From Myxococcus hansupus (GTDB taxonomy: Bacteria; Myxococcota; Myxococcia; Myxococcales; Myxococcaceae), in contig NZ_CP012109.1 of NCBI RefSeq assembly GCF_000280925.3, forward strand, positions 1,426,001-1,490,000: 64,000 nt of DNA. The letters run 5' to 3'. The translations under genes were made by a program, and so were the position numbers. The notes under the pieces are model-generated. The model saw nothing but the letters and a program-made list of their open reading frames with translations. It was not told where the DNA came from and ran no database searches. This document shows positions 1 to 10,483 of the stretch, in pieces (positions within the stretch are counted from its first letter, which is position 1; the number at the start of each line of letters is the position of its first letter).

Positions 1-1
1 C

Positions 2-1095
2 TTCGCGCTGCTGGGCGCGGGGCCCTCCGTCGCCACGCTGGGCACCCTGGCCACGCAGCCCGAGGAGCGTTCGCTGGCGAAGGAGCCGGTGATGGCCGCC
101 TCGCTGCAGCGCCTCCCCGCCGAGAGGGACTTCCACGTCTGGCTCCCCGGTGGCGCCGGGCTGGTGCCGCCGGGCACCGTGCAGGGCGTCACCCTCACGG
201 GCGTCATCGACGCGGCCGCGGTGACGCTTCGCGCGGACGCGCCGTGGCCGGACACGCAGGCGTCGCTGGCCGCTTTGGACGCGGTGGCGTCCAGCGGCAA
301 CCTCGCGGCGTCGCTGCCCGCGGAGAGCTTCCTGGTGGCCCACTTCCGGGGTGACCCGTCGCACCTGGACGGCGTGTGGCCGTATCTGGCGGGCGGGTAC
401 CTCACCCGCGCGGTGCAGAACAGCGGCCTCGACATGAAGGCGGAGGTGCTCGACAACCTGAAGCCGGGCACGGTGGTGGGGCTGTCCCTGTCGCCCACGG
501 TGAACCTGGGCGCGGGCATGCCCGTGTTGGACTTGCGCCGCACCAATCCGTTCCGCTTCGTCCACCTGGTCGCGCTCTCGGACGTGGAGAACGCGTCGAA
601 GATGCAGACCACGCTGGAGCAGCTTCCGCGCATCGCCGGTGACTTCGGCGCCAAGGTGGAGCCTTCCGAGCTGGGCGGCCAGCGCGTGTACCTGACGTCC
701 TATCGCGCGGGCGAAGGCGCGCACTTCGCGCTCGCGCCCAATGGACGCCTGGTGGTGGCCTCGCCCAAGGCGCGGCTGGAGTCCACGCTGGCCTCGGTCG
801 CGAAGCCCTCGGGTGACGGGCCGGTGGCCGCGGATCTGAAGGACGCGGGCAAGGACGCGGCCTTCAGCGCGGTGTTGGACCTGCGGCGGCTGGCGGATGC
901 GGTGCGCAACCTGCCCTCGGAGGCGTGGGGCATTGGCGGCTTCGCCATCAAGGCCACCACCGTGCGCTGGTTGGAGGCCGTGGATGACTTGCGCGCCGTC
1001 ACGCTGGCGGTGTCCCGCAAGGACAAGGCACTCCAGGCGGAGCTGTCCCTGCGGCTGGCGCCCGCGGCCGCCACCTCCACCCCTCCGGCCGCGCC

Positions 1096-1099
<4 letters not shown>
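2..1099 (+). CDS. DUF3352-like protein, 5' end outside the window
   Basis: The reading frame is open from the first bases of the window, so the start lies upstream; 365 residues are visible. The visible part has the look of DUF3352-type substrate-free domains: a repeated pattern of short strands with motifs such as LPAESFLVAHFRG and LKPGTVVGLSLSP, and a Pro/Ala-rich tail. No catalytic motif is seen. The stop codon overlaps the GTG of the ABC ATPase by four bases, so it is probably translationally coupled to the transporter genes and may be an accessory envelope protein of that system. The family call is tentative. Confidence 0.6.
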
Positions 1100-1793
<694 letters not shown>

Positions 1794-1797
<4 letters not shown>

Positions 1798-3077
1798 GGC
1801 TGGACGCACTGTCGCGGATGGTCCGGTTGAGCCTCGCGCGGGAGCGCAAGGGCGCGTTCTTCTCCGCGTTCGGCGTGGCGATGGGCGTGGGCGCGCTGGT
1901 GTTCTTCGTGGGCCTGGGGCTCGGCGTCGGCACGGTCATCCGGGAGAAGATCTTCCCCACCGACGCGCGGCTGGTGGACGTGGTGCCGCCCTCGGTGTCG
2001 CTGGGCTCGCTGCTGGGCGGCGGCAAGCTGGACGCGCCCACCGTGGAGCGCCTGCGCGCGCTGCCCGGCGTGGAGGCCGCGTACCGGAAGATGAACGTGC
2101 GCGTGCCCGCGGTGACGCGCTACGACGGCGTCTTCTTCGGCAGCAAGCTGCGCATGGGCATGGAGGTGCTGGCGCTGGGCGTGGAGCCCGAGCTGGTGCA
2201 GGGCGACGTGCAGCTCGGCGAGTTCAAGGACGCGGGGGAGGGGCAGCCGATTCCGGCGCTCGTCTCCACGCGGCTGTTGGAGCTGTACAACAAGACGTTC
2301 GCCCCGGCGCGCAAGCTGCCGCAGCTCTCCGCGAACATGCTGGTGGGCTTCGGCTTCCCGGTGGAGTTCAACCGCTCCTACGTCGCCGCGGCGGCCGCGT
2401 CGGGGGCCACGCAGCCCGCGCAGGCGCAGGTGGTGGGCGCGTCGGACCGGGCGCTGCTGGCGGGCATCACCATTCCGCTGGACGCGGCCGTCCGCCTCAA
2501 CCGCGCGTTCAACATGGACGCGGAGAACTACTCCGGCGTCACGTTGATCGCGACCGACCCCAGCCAGGTGCCCGCCATCGTGGACGCGGTGAAGGGCATG
2601 GGGCTGGAAATCGACGACCAGGATCGCCGCATGGCGGAGAACTCGGGCGCGGCCGTGGCCCTCACCACCTCCGCGCTGGCGCTGCTCTCCATCCTCATCT
2701 GCGTCCTCGCGGCGGTGAACATCGCCCATGCCCTGTCCGCGTCCGTGCGGGCGCGCGCCAAGGAGATTGGCGTGATGCAGGCGGTGGGCGCTTCGCGCGC
2801 GGACGTGCGCTCCATCGTCCTGGCCGAGGCCGCCGTCGTGGGGCTCGCGGGGGGCGCCTCAGGGACGGCCGCCGCGCTCCTGCTGGCGCTGGGCGTCAAC
2901 ACGCTGGCCGCGAGCCACCTGCCCAACTTCCCCTTCAAGCCCGACAGTTTCTTCTCCTTCCCCTGGCCGGTGGTGGCTGGCGGGGTCCTGCTGGGCCTCG
3001 TCGCCGCGCTCGCGGGCGCGTATTTTCCCAGCCGCCGCGCCGCCGCCACCGACCCCGCACGCACGCTCGCCGGATGA
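1794..3077 (+). CDS. FtsX/LolE-type ABC transporter permease
   Basis: 427 residues with the MacB/LolE topology: one N-terminal membrane segment (about residues 17-45), a large periplasmic domain, then three hydrophobic segments (about 295-420) forming the FtsX domain. The cytoplasmic coupling motif ARAKEIGVMQAVGAS, typical of this family, is present before the penultimate segments, and the tail FPSRRAAATDPARTLAG is characteristic. It pairs with the ATPase encoded immediately upstream (ATGA overlap) and probably dimerises. It could serve lipoprotein release or efflux. Confidence 0.9.
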
Positions 3078-3853
3078 AACTTCCTTCACGCAAGACGCTG
3101 CTTGGCAACGCGCTGAGCCTGATCGCCATCGCCTGGATTTACGGAGGCGACTTCTACGACGCCGTGCGCGCCCGCAGCGCGGATGTCTCCGCCTTCATCG
3201 CCTTGCCGTCGCTGGAGCGCCCCGCCGTGGTGCTCGTCGTGGCCACGCTGGCCACGCTGGCCCTGCTGGTGGGCCTGTTCCAGGGCAAGGAGGAGGGCTT
3301 CAAGGGCTACCGGCTGCTGCCCATCGTCCTGGTGGGCGCGCTCTTCGTGGACCTCGTGCTGTCGGAGAGCCGCACGCCGCTGACCTCCACGGACATGGCG
3401 TCCATGGCCATCCAGCGCTTCCACCAATCGGTGCAGGAGCGCACCTCCGCCCTGGAGGTGCCGGATGACCCGCGTATGCTTCAACCCATGCTGGAGGAGT
3501 TGGGCCGGCCGCCGTACCTGGTGCGGGGTGAGACGCTCAATTCGTACGCACTCCAGGTGCGAAAGGACTGCGACGGACCGGTCCGCGAAGCGCCCGGCGT
3601 CCGGCCCGGGACGTTGATGTACTGCGTCGCTCCCGAACGGCTGGGGGCGTGGATCACCCTGGTGGGGCTGCCCGCCGAGGTGCGCTTCGGCTCTCCAGCC
3701 ATTGTGTCCGTCGGGGGCGAGGCGCGCTTCCTCCTGGCGCGGCCCATTCCCCCCGACGAGGCGGAGCCAGGAACCGCATTCCGGGACAGCCAGGCGTCGC
3801 CGTCGTCACCTTCCGTTGACGTGGACGCGGGGACCTCCCGGGCGGGGCCCTGA
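3074..3853 (+). CDS. membrane protein of unknown function
   Basis: 259 residues; the ATG overlaps the permease stop (ATGA). The N-terminal 105 residues contain three hydrophobic segments (about 10-25, 48-68 and 80-98). The rest is a soluble domain with two Cys (in RKDCDGP and MYCVAPE) that could pair outside the membrane, and a Ser/Pro-rich tail. I recognise no family. Its position makes it the last gene of the ABC operon, so it may be an accessory subunit. Confidence 0.75.
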   Translation: MKLPSRKTLLGNALSLIAIAWIYGGDFYDAVRARSADVSAFIALPSLERPAVVLVVATLATLALLVGLFQGKEEGFKGYRLLPIVLVGALFVDLVLSESRTPLTSTDMASMAIQRFHQSVQERTSALEVPDDPRMLQPMLEELGRPPYLVRGETLNSYALQVRKDCDGPVREAPGVRPGTLMYCVAPERLGAWITLVGLPAEVRFGSPAIVSVGGEARFLLARPIPPDEAEPGTAFRDSQASPSSPSVDVDAGTSRAGP

Positions 3854-3953
3854 TCCGCCGCTTGCCCGCCTGGTCAGTTTGGACGGGGCTTTCACGAGGT
3901 TGACCCCTTGGAGCCCCGATCGATAGGCTCGCTGAGAACGGACCCTCCCACAC
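3854..3953. promoter_or_regulatory. intergenic region before the kinase gene
   Basis: A 100-bp gap between the ABC operon and the kinase gene. It probably holds the kinase promoter, but I can identify no convincing -35/-10 or sigma-54 element and no strong Shine-Dalgarno in front of the GTG at 3954. Confidence 0.3.
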
Positions 3954-6458
3954 GTGACGACCACTCAACCGAAGCGGCAGCCTATCCCGTTTGGGAAGTA
4001 CCTCCTTCTGGACCGCATCAACATTGGCGGCATGGCGGAGGTGTGGCGCGGGAAGCAGTTCGGCGCGAGCGGCTTCGAGCGGCTCGTCGCCATCAAGCGC
4101 ATCCTCCCCAACATCGCGGAGGATGACGAGTTCATCTCGATGTTCATCGACGAGGCGAAGATCAGCGTCCAGCTGACCCACGCCAACGTCGCGTCCATCT
4201 ACGAGCTGGGCAACATCCTGGGGAGCTACTTCATCTCGATGGAGTACATCCCCGGCAAGGACATGCGGGCCATCTTCGACCGGTGCCGGAAGAAGGGCGA
4301 GCCCGCCCCGGTGCCGCTGGTGGCCTACTGCGTGTCCAAGATGTGCGAGGGCCTGGACTACGCCCACCGGAAGAAGGACGGGATGGGGCGGGACATGAAC
4401 ATCGTCCACCGCGACATCTCGCCGCAGAACGTGCTGCTGTCCTACGAGGGCGAGGTCAAGGTCATCGACTTCGGCATCGCGAAGGCGGCCGGCAAGGCGA
4501 CCAAGACGCAGGCCGGCATCCTCAAGGGCAAGTTCGGCTACATGAGCCCGGAGCAGATCCGCGGCCTGCCGTTGGACCGGCGCTCGGACGTGTTCGCCAT
4601 TGGCGTGTGCCTCTACGAGATGCTGACCGGTGAGCGCCTCTTCGTGGGCGACAGCGACTTCAGCGTGCTGGAGAAGGTGCGCAAGGCGGAGGTGCCTTCG
4701 CCCACCACGTACAACCGGCGCATCCCGGAGGTGCTGGAGCGCATCGTCCTCAAGGCGTTGGCCAAGGACGTGGACGAGCGCTACCAGTACGCCAGCGAGC
4801 TGGGCGACGACCTGCAGCGCTTCCTCATCACCAGCGACACGATTTTCAGCCGCAAGGACCTCGCGCAGTACATGAAGTCCACGTTCGCGGAGGACGTGGA
4901 GCGCGAGAAGCAGCGCCTGCTGGACTACGCGGACATCAAGCCGCCCGAGGGCATGCGCGCCGCGCTGGAGGCCGCGTCCTTCAACAGCCCCATCCAGCCG
5001 GCCCCGCCGCCGCCCGCCGCAGTGCCGGTGGTGCAGCCCGTGGCGCCGCAGCCGCGGATGACGGGCTCCATGCCCGCTGTGCCCCCGGGCGGCGTGCGCC
5101 GCTCGCCCACGCTGGCCGCGCTGCCCAAGCTGACGGCCGCCACCGCCGCGCCCCCGCCCGACGACGACGAGGGCGGCGCGACGCAGTTGGTGTCCAGCGA
5201 CCACGAGTTCGCCGACACGCCGGAGCCCACCACGCAGCCGGGCGCCGCCGTGGGCCGCGCCGTGACGCCGCTGGAGACGCCCGCCCCGCACCTGGGGGAC
5301 GAGGACGGCCCCGTGAGTGGCAGGACGGCGGTCATCCCGCCGCCCGCGCCGCTGTCCCCGTCCAACCCGCCCCGGTTGTCGCACGCGAACATCCCGGTGG
5401 TGCGGCCCTCCACGACGGTGCCCACGCTGGCGCCCCTGGAAGCGCTGCCGCCGCCTCCCCCCTCGGCGGGGCCCACGCCTCGGACGAGCCGGGGTGGCGG
5501 GCTGCCTCGCATGACGCGGGACGTCCCCGTGGTCTCGGACCCGCCGCCGCGGCCCGCGCCTCCCGTGGCGCCGGTGGCTCCCGCCTACGAGGACGACGAA
5601 GACGAGGATGATTCGCAGGAGCGCCCCACCGGCGGGATGGCCGCTGTCGTGCCGAAGGACCCCAAGAAGAAGAAGCTGATCATGGGGGCCGCGGGCGTGG
5701 CCGCGGTGCTCGTGCTGGTCCTGCTCGGGTGGGCGTTCTCGGGCCCGGGCGTGGGTTACGTGCTGGTGGACCTGCAGAGCATCCCCGCGGAGGTTCGCAA
5801 CCGGGTCCAGGTGCGCCTGGACACGCAGCTCGTGCCGCTGGAGGGCGGCAGCGCGACGCTGCTGCGCGAGGTGCCCGCCGGCAAGGTCATGGTGGTGGTG
5901 AGCGCGGAGGGCTACAACACCTTCACCAAGACGGTGGAGGTCTCCGCGGGCAAGGACGTCACGCCCGTGCAGGCGGCGTTGGAGAGCCTGGTGCGCACGG
6001 CGGCCCTGGTGCTCTCCACGGAGCCCGCGTCGGCCGAGGTGAAGGTGGACGGCCGGGTGGTGCGCGAGCAGGGCAAGACGGCCGCGTACATCAAGGACGT
6101 GCCCATCAACGGCTCGGAGTGGGTGGTGGAGATGAGCGCGCCGGGCCACAAGCCCGTGTCCAAGCGCGTGCCGGTGGCTGGCGGCGGGCCGGTGGAGCTG
6201 TCGCTCAAGCTGGAGCCGCTGGTGACGCGCATGGCGGTGAAGGTGGAGTCGAAGCCGGCCGGTGCCACCATCTTCGTGGACGGCAAGGACATGGGCGCTG
6301 TCACGCCCGCCGTCGTGCAGGTGTCCCCCAACGCCCGGCAGCTCACCTTGAAGCTGAAGTGCCACAACGAGGCAGAGGTGGACGTTCCGGACGCGGAGCC
6401 AGGCAATGAGCCGGCCACCGCGAGCGTTTCCCTCAAGCGGCAGCCGCGCTGCCGTTAG
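3954..6458 (+). CDS. Ser/Thr protein kinase with transmembrane segment and PEGA repeats
   Basis: 834 residues from a GTG start. The N-terminal Hanks-type kinase domain (about 13-290) has all key residues: G-loop GGMAEVWRG, Lys48 in VAIKR, catalytic HRD with Asp154 (VHRDISPQNVL), DFG at 172-174 and SPE at 198-200. A Pro/Ala-rich linker (about 340-565) follows, then KKKK and one membrane span (about 573-596), then an extracytoplasmic region with PEGA-like repeats (for example SIPAEVRNRVQVRLD and SKPAGATIFVDGKDMGAV). This is a classical myxobacterial receptor kinase. The ligand and targets are unknown. Confidence 0.95.
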   Translation: MTTTQPKRQPIPFGKYLLLDRINIGGMAEVWRGKQFGASGFERLVAIKRILPNIAEDDEFISMFIDEAKISVQLTHANVASIYELGNILGSYFISMEYIPGKDMRAIFDRCRKKGEPAPVPLVAYCVSKMCEGLDYAHRKKDGMGRDMNIVHRDISPQNVLLSYEGEVKVIDFGIAKAAGKATKTQAGILKGKFGYMSPEQIRGLPLDRRSDVFAIGVCLYEMLTGERLFVGDSDFSVLEKVRKAEVPSPTTYNRRIPEVLERIVLKALAKDVDERYQYASELGDDLQRFLITSDTIFSRKDLAQYMKSTFAEDVEREKQRLLDYADIKPPEGMRAALEAASFNSPIQPAPPPPAAVPVVQPVAPQPRMTGSMPAVPPGGVRRSPTLAALPKLTAATAAPPPDDDEGGATQLVSSDHEFADTPEPTTQPGAAVGRAVTPLETPAPHLGDEDGPVSGRTAVIPPPAPLSPSNPPRLSHANIPVVRPSTTVPTLAPLEALPPPPPSAGPTPRTSRGGGLPRMTRDVPVVSDPPPRPAPPVAPVAPAYEDDEDEDDSQERPTGGMAAVVPKDPKKKKLIMGAAGVAAVLVLVLLGWAFSGPGVGYVLVDLQSIPAEVRNRVQVRLDTQLVPLEGGSATLLREVPAGKVMVVVSAEGYNTFTKTVEVSAGKDVTPVQAALESLVRTAALVLSTEPASAEVKVDGRVVREQGKTAAYIKDVPINGSEWVVEMSAPGHKPVSKRVPVAGGGPVELSLKLEPLVTRMAVKVESKPAGATIFVDGKDMGAVTPAVVQVSPNARQLTLKLKCHNEAEVDVPDAEPGNEPATASVSLKRQPRCR

Positions 6459-6463
6459 CCGAA

Positions 6464-6491
6464 CGCCCGCTTCCCCACCGGGGGGCGGGCG
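6464..6491 (+). terminator. strong GC hairpin after the kinase gene
   Basis: CGCCCGC and GCGGGCG form the outer arms, with CCCC and GGGG inside and an ACCG loop. There is no T-run. It sits six bases after the kinase stop and 42 bases before the next start, so it may separate the two genes or attenuate read-through. Confidence 0.55.
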
Positions 6492-6533
6492 CGCCAGCTC
6501 CCCACGCGGTGGAGCGAGAGGAGGCGGGAGTTC

Positions 6534-8291
6534 GTGAGCAAGGTGCGCAAGGTGAACAAGGCGGATCCGCTGGCGGATCTGCCGCGCTGGGCCCAGCAGT
6601 TGGCCCGGAAGTACTACACGAAGACGGTCAGCGCCTTCCTGCTGTACGGGGCCGTGCGCGACCTGCAGCCGCTGCAACTGGATGACGGCGGGCGCGGCTT
6701 CGGGACGCTCAAGACGTTCCTCTCCGAGGAGCTCTTTGGCGGCCGGGACCACGTCATCTTCTATGACCGCTCGTCGGGCATCCGCTCCTCGACGCCGGAG
6801 ACGCAGAAGGACCTGCAGCGCGCCATGGCGGGTTACGACGCCATGTACGGCACGGACTACGCGAAGGTCATGCCTCGCGACCCGGGCCGCGCGCTCCAGA
6901 TTCTGGAGAACTTCCTGCGCATGCGCCTGAGCGAGGGCCGCTCGCTGGCGCTCATCATCGACTTCGCGGAGACGCTCGTTCCCGGCGGGGAGATGAGCCA
7001 CCTGTCCAGCGAGGACCGCTTCGTGGTGGCCACGTTGGACAAGTGGGCGCACGACCCGCAGTTCCTCGCGGGCGACGTGTCCGTGGTGTTGCTGGCGGAG
7101 AACCTGGCGGACGTGTCGCCGCGCATCAGCCGCAACCCGTACGTGGCGCCCATCGAGCTGCCCCTGCCCACCGAGGAGGAGCGGCTGGAGTACGTGCGCT
7201 ACAAGCTGGAGGGCAAGCGGCTCCAGTCCGTGTCGGACGTGCCGCTGGCGGGCCTGGCGAAGATGACGGCGGGCCTGTCCCGCATCAACCTGGACCGCGT
7301 GCTCACCGAGGCGCTCGAGCGCGAGGTGCGCATCACCTCCGAGCTGCTCAAGGAGAAGAAGCGCGAAATCATCCAGGCGGAGTGCCACGGCCTGCTGGAG
7401 TTCATCGAGCCGGTGCACACGCTGGACGCGGTGGCGGGACACGCCAAGGCCAAGCAGATGCTGCGGCAGGCCGCCGCGGCCTTGAAGAAGGGCCGCATCG
7501 AGGTCATGCCCATGGGCTACCTGCTCGCGGGCCCCGTGGGCACGGGCAAGACGTTCATGGTGAGCTGCTTCGCCGGGGAGATTGGCATCCCCGTGGTGAA
7601 GTTCCTCAACTTCCGCAGCCAGTGGCAGGGCGTCACCGAGGCAAACCTCGAGAAGATCTTCAACCTGCTCAAGGCGCTGTGGCCGGTGGCGGTGATGATC
7701 GACGAGGCGGACACGTTCCTCGGCAACCGCGACTCTGGCGGGGACTCCGGGACGAGCAGCCGCGTGTTCGGCTCCATCGCCTCGTTCATGGGCAACACGT
7801 TCTACCGCGGGAAGATTGTCTGGTTCCTGATGACGGCGCGGCCGGACCTGCTGCCCATCGACCTCAAGCGGCAGGGGCGCGCGGAGGAGCACCTGGCGCT
7901 CTTCTATCCGCAGACGGACGCGGAGCGGGACGACCTGTTCCAGGTCATGTCCAAGAAGACGGGCGTCTCCGTGGACGGCATCGAGTCCTTCTCCACGCTG
8001 ATTCCGGAGGGCGTGCGCGCCTTCAGCGGCGCGGACATCGAAGCCGTCATGGTGCGCTCCAAGTTCCGCGCGCTGGCGGACGGCCGTGAGGCCGTGACGA
8101 AGGACGACCTGGCCGCGGTGCTCGCGGACTTCGTGCCGCCCAGCTACCCGCTGGAAATCGAGCTGCAGAACCTGGTGGCAGTGCAGGAGTGCACCAGCCG
8201 CGAGCTGCTGCCCGAGGGCTTCCGTCAGCTCGACCGGGACTACATCACCCGGCGCGTGCGGGAGTTGAAGGCGCTGCTGGAGTCGCAGTAA
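6534..8291 (+). CDS. AAA family ATPase
   Basis: 585 residues, GTG start with GAGGCGGGAG upstream. The first half (about 1-290) is an atypical P-loop-like region with a GAVRDLQPL segment. The second half is a canonical AAA module: Walker A GPVGTGKT at 333-340, Walker B VMIDEAD with Asp390-Glu391, a sensor-like MTARPD, and the arginine-containing KRQGRAEEH. It resembles ATPases that remodel protein complexes rather than Lon or ClpX, as no protease or zinc domain is present. It is a stand-alone gene with a terminator on each side. The function is not known. Confidence 0.88.
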   Translation: MSKVRKVNKADPLADLPRWAQQLARKYYTKTVSAFLLYGAVRDLQPLQLDDGGRGFGTLKTFLSEELFGGRDHVIFYDRSSGIRSSTPETQKDLQRAMAGYDAMYGTDYAKVMPRDPGRALQILENFLRMRLSEGRSLALIIDFAETLVPGGEMSHLSSEDRFVVATLDKWAHDPQFLAGDVSVVLLAENLADVSPRISRNPYVAPIELPLPTEEERLEYVRYKLEGKRLQSVSDVPLAGLAKMTAGLSRINLDRVLTEALEREVRITSELLKEKKREIIQAECHGLLEFIEPVHTLDAVAGHAKAKQMLRQAAAALKKGRIEVMPMGYLLAGPVGTGKTFMVSCFAGEIGIPVVKFLNFRSQWQGVTEANLEKIFNLLKALWPVAVMIDEADTFLGNRDSGGDSGTSSRVFGSIASFMGNTFYRGKIVWFLMTARPDLLPIDLKRQGRAEEHLALFYPQTDAERDDLFQVMSKKTGVSVDGIESFSTLIPEGVRAFSGADIEAVMVRSKFRALADGREAVTKDDLAAVLADFVPPSYPLEIELQNLVAVQECTSRELLPEGFRQLDRDYITRRVRELKALLESQ

Positions 8292-8300
8292 CGCGCCGCA

Positions 8301-8323
8301 CCTCCAGGCGCTTGTCCTGGAGG
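8301..8323 (+). terminator. hairpin terminator after the AAA ATPase gene
   Basis: Perfect 8-bp arms CCTCCAGG and CCTGGAGG with a 7-nt loop, 10 bases after the stop codon. There is no T-run. Confidence 0.6.
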
Positions 8324-8346
8324 CCCGGCCCGCTGAGACTCGGGGC

Positions 8347-8904
8347 ATGGCTGCTGGCCCTATTGCCCCGCGTCCCTGGTTCGCGTTCTCCCTCGACCTG
8401 GCCCCGGTGACGGCGCATGAGCGCCTCCCGGGCCTGCCGCCCATTCCAGACGTGCTGGAGGGCGAGCTGGCCGAGGCGCTCGACGTGGATGTCGTCTACG
8501 ACGTGGCCTCGCCCGTCTGGGGCGGGAAGGTGGCCCGGCTGGTGGACGCCCCAGGCCGCAAGCTGCCCGGCATGCTCCGGCGCGTGGACGCGGCCGACTG
8601 GGACGCGCTGGCCCGCCTGGAGGCCGCGATGGCCGGCGCCTCCGAGGTCCGGCCGGTGAAGGTGCGCAGCTTCACCGGCGCCGTGTTGACCGCGCAGGCC
8701 TTCACGCCCCCCGCGCCCACCACGCCCGCGCAGGGGGCCGTGAGTGAGGCCTTCCTCGTCACCCTGGCGCTGGCCGCCGAGCAGGCCGGGCTGTTCCCCG
8801 AGCACGTGGAGCGGCTCCAGGCGGAGGCCCGCATCGTCCAGGCCCTCCAGAAGGCGGGGCCCGGCGCCGCGCACCCACTCCCGGTCCCTGGGCGGAAGGG
8901 GTAG
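8347..8904 (+). CDS. gamma-glutamylcyclotransferase-like protein
   Basis: 185 residues. The order of elements resembles the GGCT/AIG2-like fold: a strand pair with GGKVARLVDAPGRKLPGMLRRV, then the D-x-L-x-x-L-[ED] helix (ADWDALARLEAAM), then VKVRSFTGAVLTAQAFTPP, then a helix with the AEQAGLFPEHVERLQ pattern seen at the end of these enzymes. The usual N-terminal YxxYGSL is not obvious, so enzymatic activity is uncertain. The family call is by eye. Confidence 0.6.
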   Translation: MAAGPIAPRPWFAFSLDLAPVTAHERLPGLPPIPDVLEGELAEALDVDVVYDVASPVWGGKVARLVDAPGRKLPGMLRRVDAADWDALARLEAAMAGASEVRPVKVRSFTGAVLTAQAFTPPAPTTPAQGAVSEAFLVTLALAAEQAGLFPEHVERLQAEARIVQALQKAGPGAAHPLPVPGRKG

Positions 8905-9052
8905 GTCGAACTCCAGGTGTGGGTTGGCGCTTCGATGCTTCTTCTCCGTCAGAAAACGGAGGTGTGACGCAACTCGGCGCGGCGAACGGCCGACGATGGG
9001 TAGGCGGGGCCCCACCTCGTGTCTCTCCTCGTCGGCCCCGAGGACATTCCGG

Positions 9053-10429
9053 ATGACGCTGCGACCCACCACGACGCGAGCAGTCCCTCCGCGCCCGGCA
9101 TCGGCCGCTCCGTCCACGAACGCCGTCACGACGCCCGGTGGGAGCTGGCGGCGCTCCACCGCGCGTGAGGTGTCCATCCGCGAGCTTCAGGAGAAGTTCG
9201 GCTGGAAGGACGAAAGCTGGCAGGTGGGGCTGATGCAGGCGGCGGACGCCGCGAGCACCAGCAAGTCGCGCGGTGGCAACGGCCAGGTGTCCGCAGCCGA
9301 GCTGGAGGCCTATCTCTCCGCGCCCGAGGACGGCCAGTACCTGACGTCCACGGCGCTCCAGCAGAAGCGGTCCGCGTTGGACGCGAAGCTGGCGGAGGCG
9401 GGCGGCGCCGCGGTGGATGTGGACGCCTTCGACAGTGGCTGGCAGGCCACGGTGGCGAAGCGCGCGGACCTTCTGGGCGGCAACGGCGATGGCCAGTTGA
9501 GCGCGGACGAGCTGGACGCGTTCATCCAGGCGTCGAAGGCCGGGAAGCACGCCGAGACGCGCTGGGTGCCCGACCAGCAGATGGCGGCGCTGCAGAGCCG
9601 TGTGGCCGAGGCCGCCGGTGAGGTGGACCCCCTGCGTCCGACGGGCGACGCCGGTTCGGAGGCGCTCAGCCTGGTGAAGGAGTACTCGCGCCTGTCGTTG
9701 GACCAGGGCGCGAATGTGCCCACGTTCGTGAGCTACATGCTGTCCGCGTCGGACATCCGGGAGACGCCGGCCACGGTGTCCCGGCTGGAGAGCACCTTCG
9801 TTCGCGACCCGGAGCTGGGCCGCGACGGCGTGACGGACTCGGACTACACGCGGACCGGCTTCGACCGCGGCCACATGAAGCCGGCCGAGGACTCGCCCAC
9901 GCAGGAGGCGATGAACGAGAGCCACCAGATGACCAACATCGCCCCACAGCACGGCAACCACAACCAGCAGGTGTGGCGCACGCTGGAGCAGGGCGTCTCG
10001 GGGCTCGTGAACGCGCAGGGCGGCAAGGCGTACATCGTCACTGGCAACCTGTACCTGGATGACCAGGGGCAGCCGCTGCCGCCGGAGGCGCGGGAGACGA
10101 CGGGGGCCGGTGCGCGCCGCCTCGCCGTGCCCACGCACAACTTCAAGACGGTCCTCCACGAGCTGCCGAACGGCAACCTCACGATGTACGCGTACCTGGT
10201 GCCGAACTCGAAGGACGGGCCGTCGAAGAAGGACGACATCCTTCCGCTGCTCGACGCGCACCGCGTCCCCGTGGACCGCATCGAGGAGCTGCTGGGGCAG
10301 GACCTCTACGCCAACCTGCCTCAGCGCGTGCAGGACCGACTGGAGAAGGGCACCCCGAACGAGGGCGTCTTCCAGCGCAACAGCCTGTACTTCGCGGCCA
10401 GCCTCTTCCGCTTCGCGCCCGGCAACTGA
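9053..10429 (+). CDS. DNA/RNA non-specific endonuclease with EF-hand-like loops
   Basis: 458 residues from the ATG at 9053; an earlier start would run into the upstream gene. The C-terminal half is an NUC1/NucA-type beta-beta-alpha metal nuclease: the catalytic DRGH box (TGFDRGHMKPAED), then MTNIAPQHGNHNQQVWRTLE with the metal-binding Asn. The N-terminal third carries two EF-hand-like loops (RGGNGQVSAAELEAYL and GGNGDGQLSADELDAF). No signal peptide is visible. Metal-regulated secreted or toxin-like nuclease activity is plausible. No immunity gene is evident beside it. Confidence 0.9.
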   Translation: MTLRPTTTRAVPPRPASAAPSTNAVTTPGGSWRRSTAREVSIRELQEKFGWKDESWQVGLMQAADAASTSKSRGGNGQVSAAELEAYLSAPEDGQYLTSTALQQKRSALDAKLAEAGGAAVDVDAFDSGWQATVAKRADLLGGNGDGQLSADELDAFIQASKAGKHAETRWVPDQQMAALQSRVAEAAGEVDPLRPTGDAGSEALSLVKEYSRLSLDQGANVPTFVSYMLSASDIRETPATVSRLESTFVRDPELGRDGVTDSDYTRTGFDRGHMKPAEDSPTQEAMNESHQMTNIAPQHGNHNQQVWRTLEQGVSGLVNAQGGKAYIVTGNLYLDDQGQPLPPEARETTGAGARRLAVPTHNFKTVLHELPNGNLTMYAYLVPNSKDGPSKKDDILPLLDAHRVPVDRIEELLGQDLYANLPQRVQDRLEKGTPNEGVFQRNSLYFAASLFRFAPGN

Positions 10430-10431
10430 CC

Positions 10432-10445
10432 GCGAGGCGCCTCGC
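10432..10445. terminator. palindrome between convergent nuclease and L,D-transpeptidase genes
   Basis: A 14-bp palindrome (GCGAGG-CG-CCTCGC) in the 54-bp gap between two converging genes. It could serve as a weak bidirectional terminator, though the loop is short. Confidence 0.35.
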
Positions 10446-10483
10446 TTCCTCGTGAACGCCGTGCGCATGGGCGTGGGCGTCCC

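Noticed and set aside
3654-8444. A very long open frame (1596 codons) on the minus strand
   Set aside because: It lies opposite the kinase and AAA genes, is rich in His/Arg/Gln, and shows no domain.
8744-9052. A longer start for the nuclease gene at 8744
   Set aside because: It would overlap the end of the cyclotransferase-like gene and the added residues are Arg/Ser-rich with no coding look; the ATG at 9053 is the better start.
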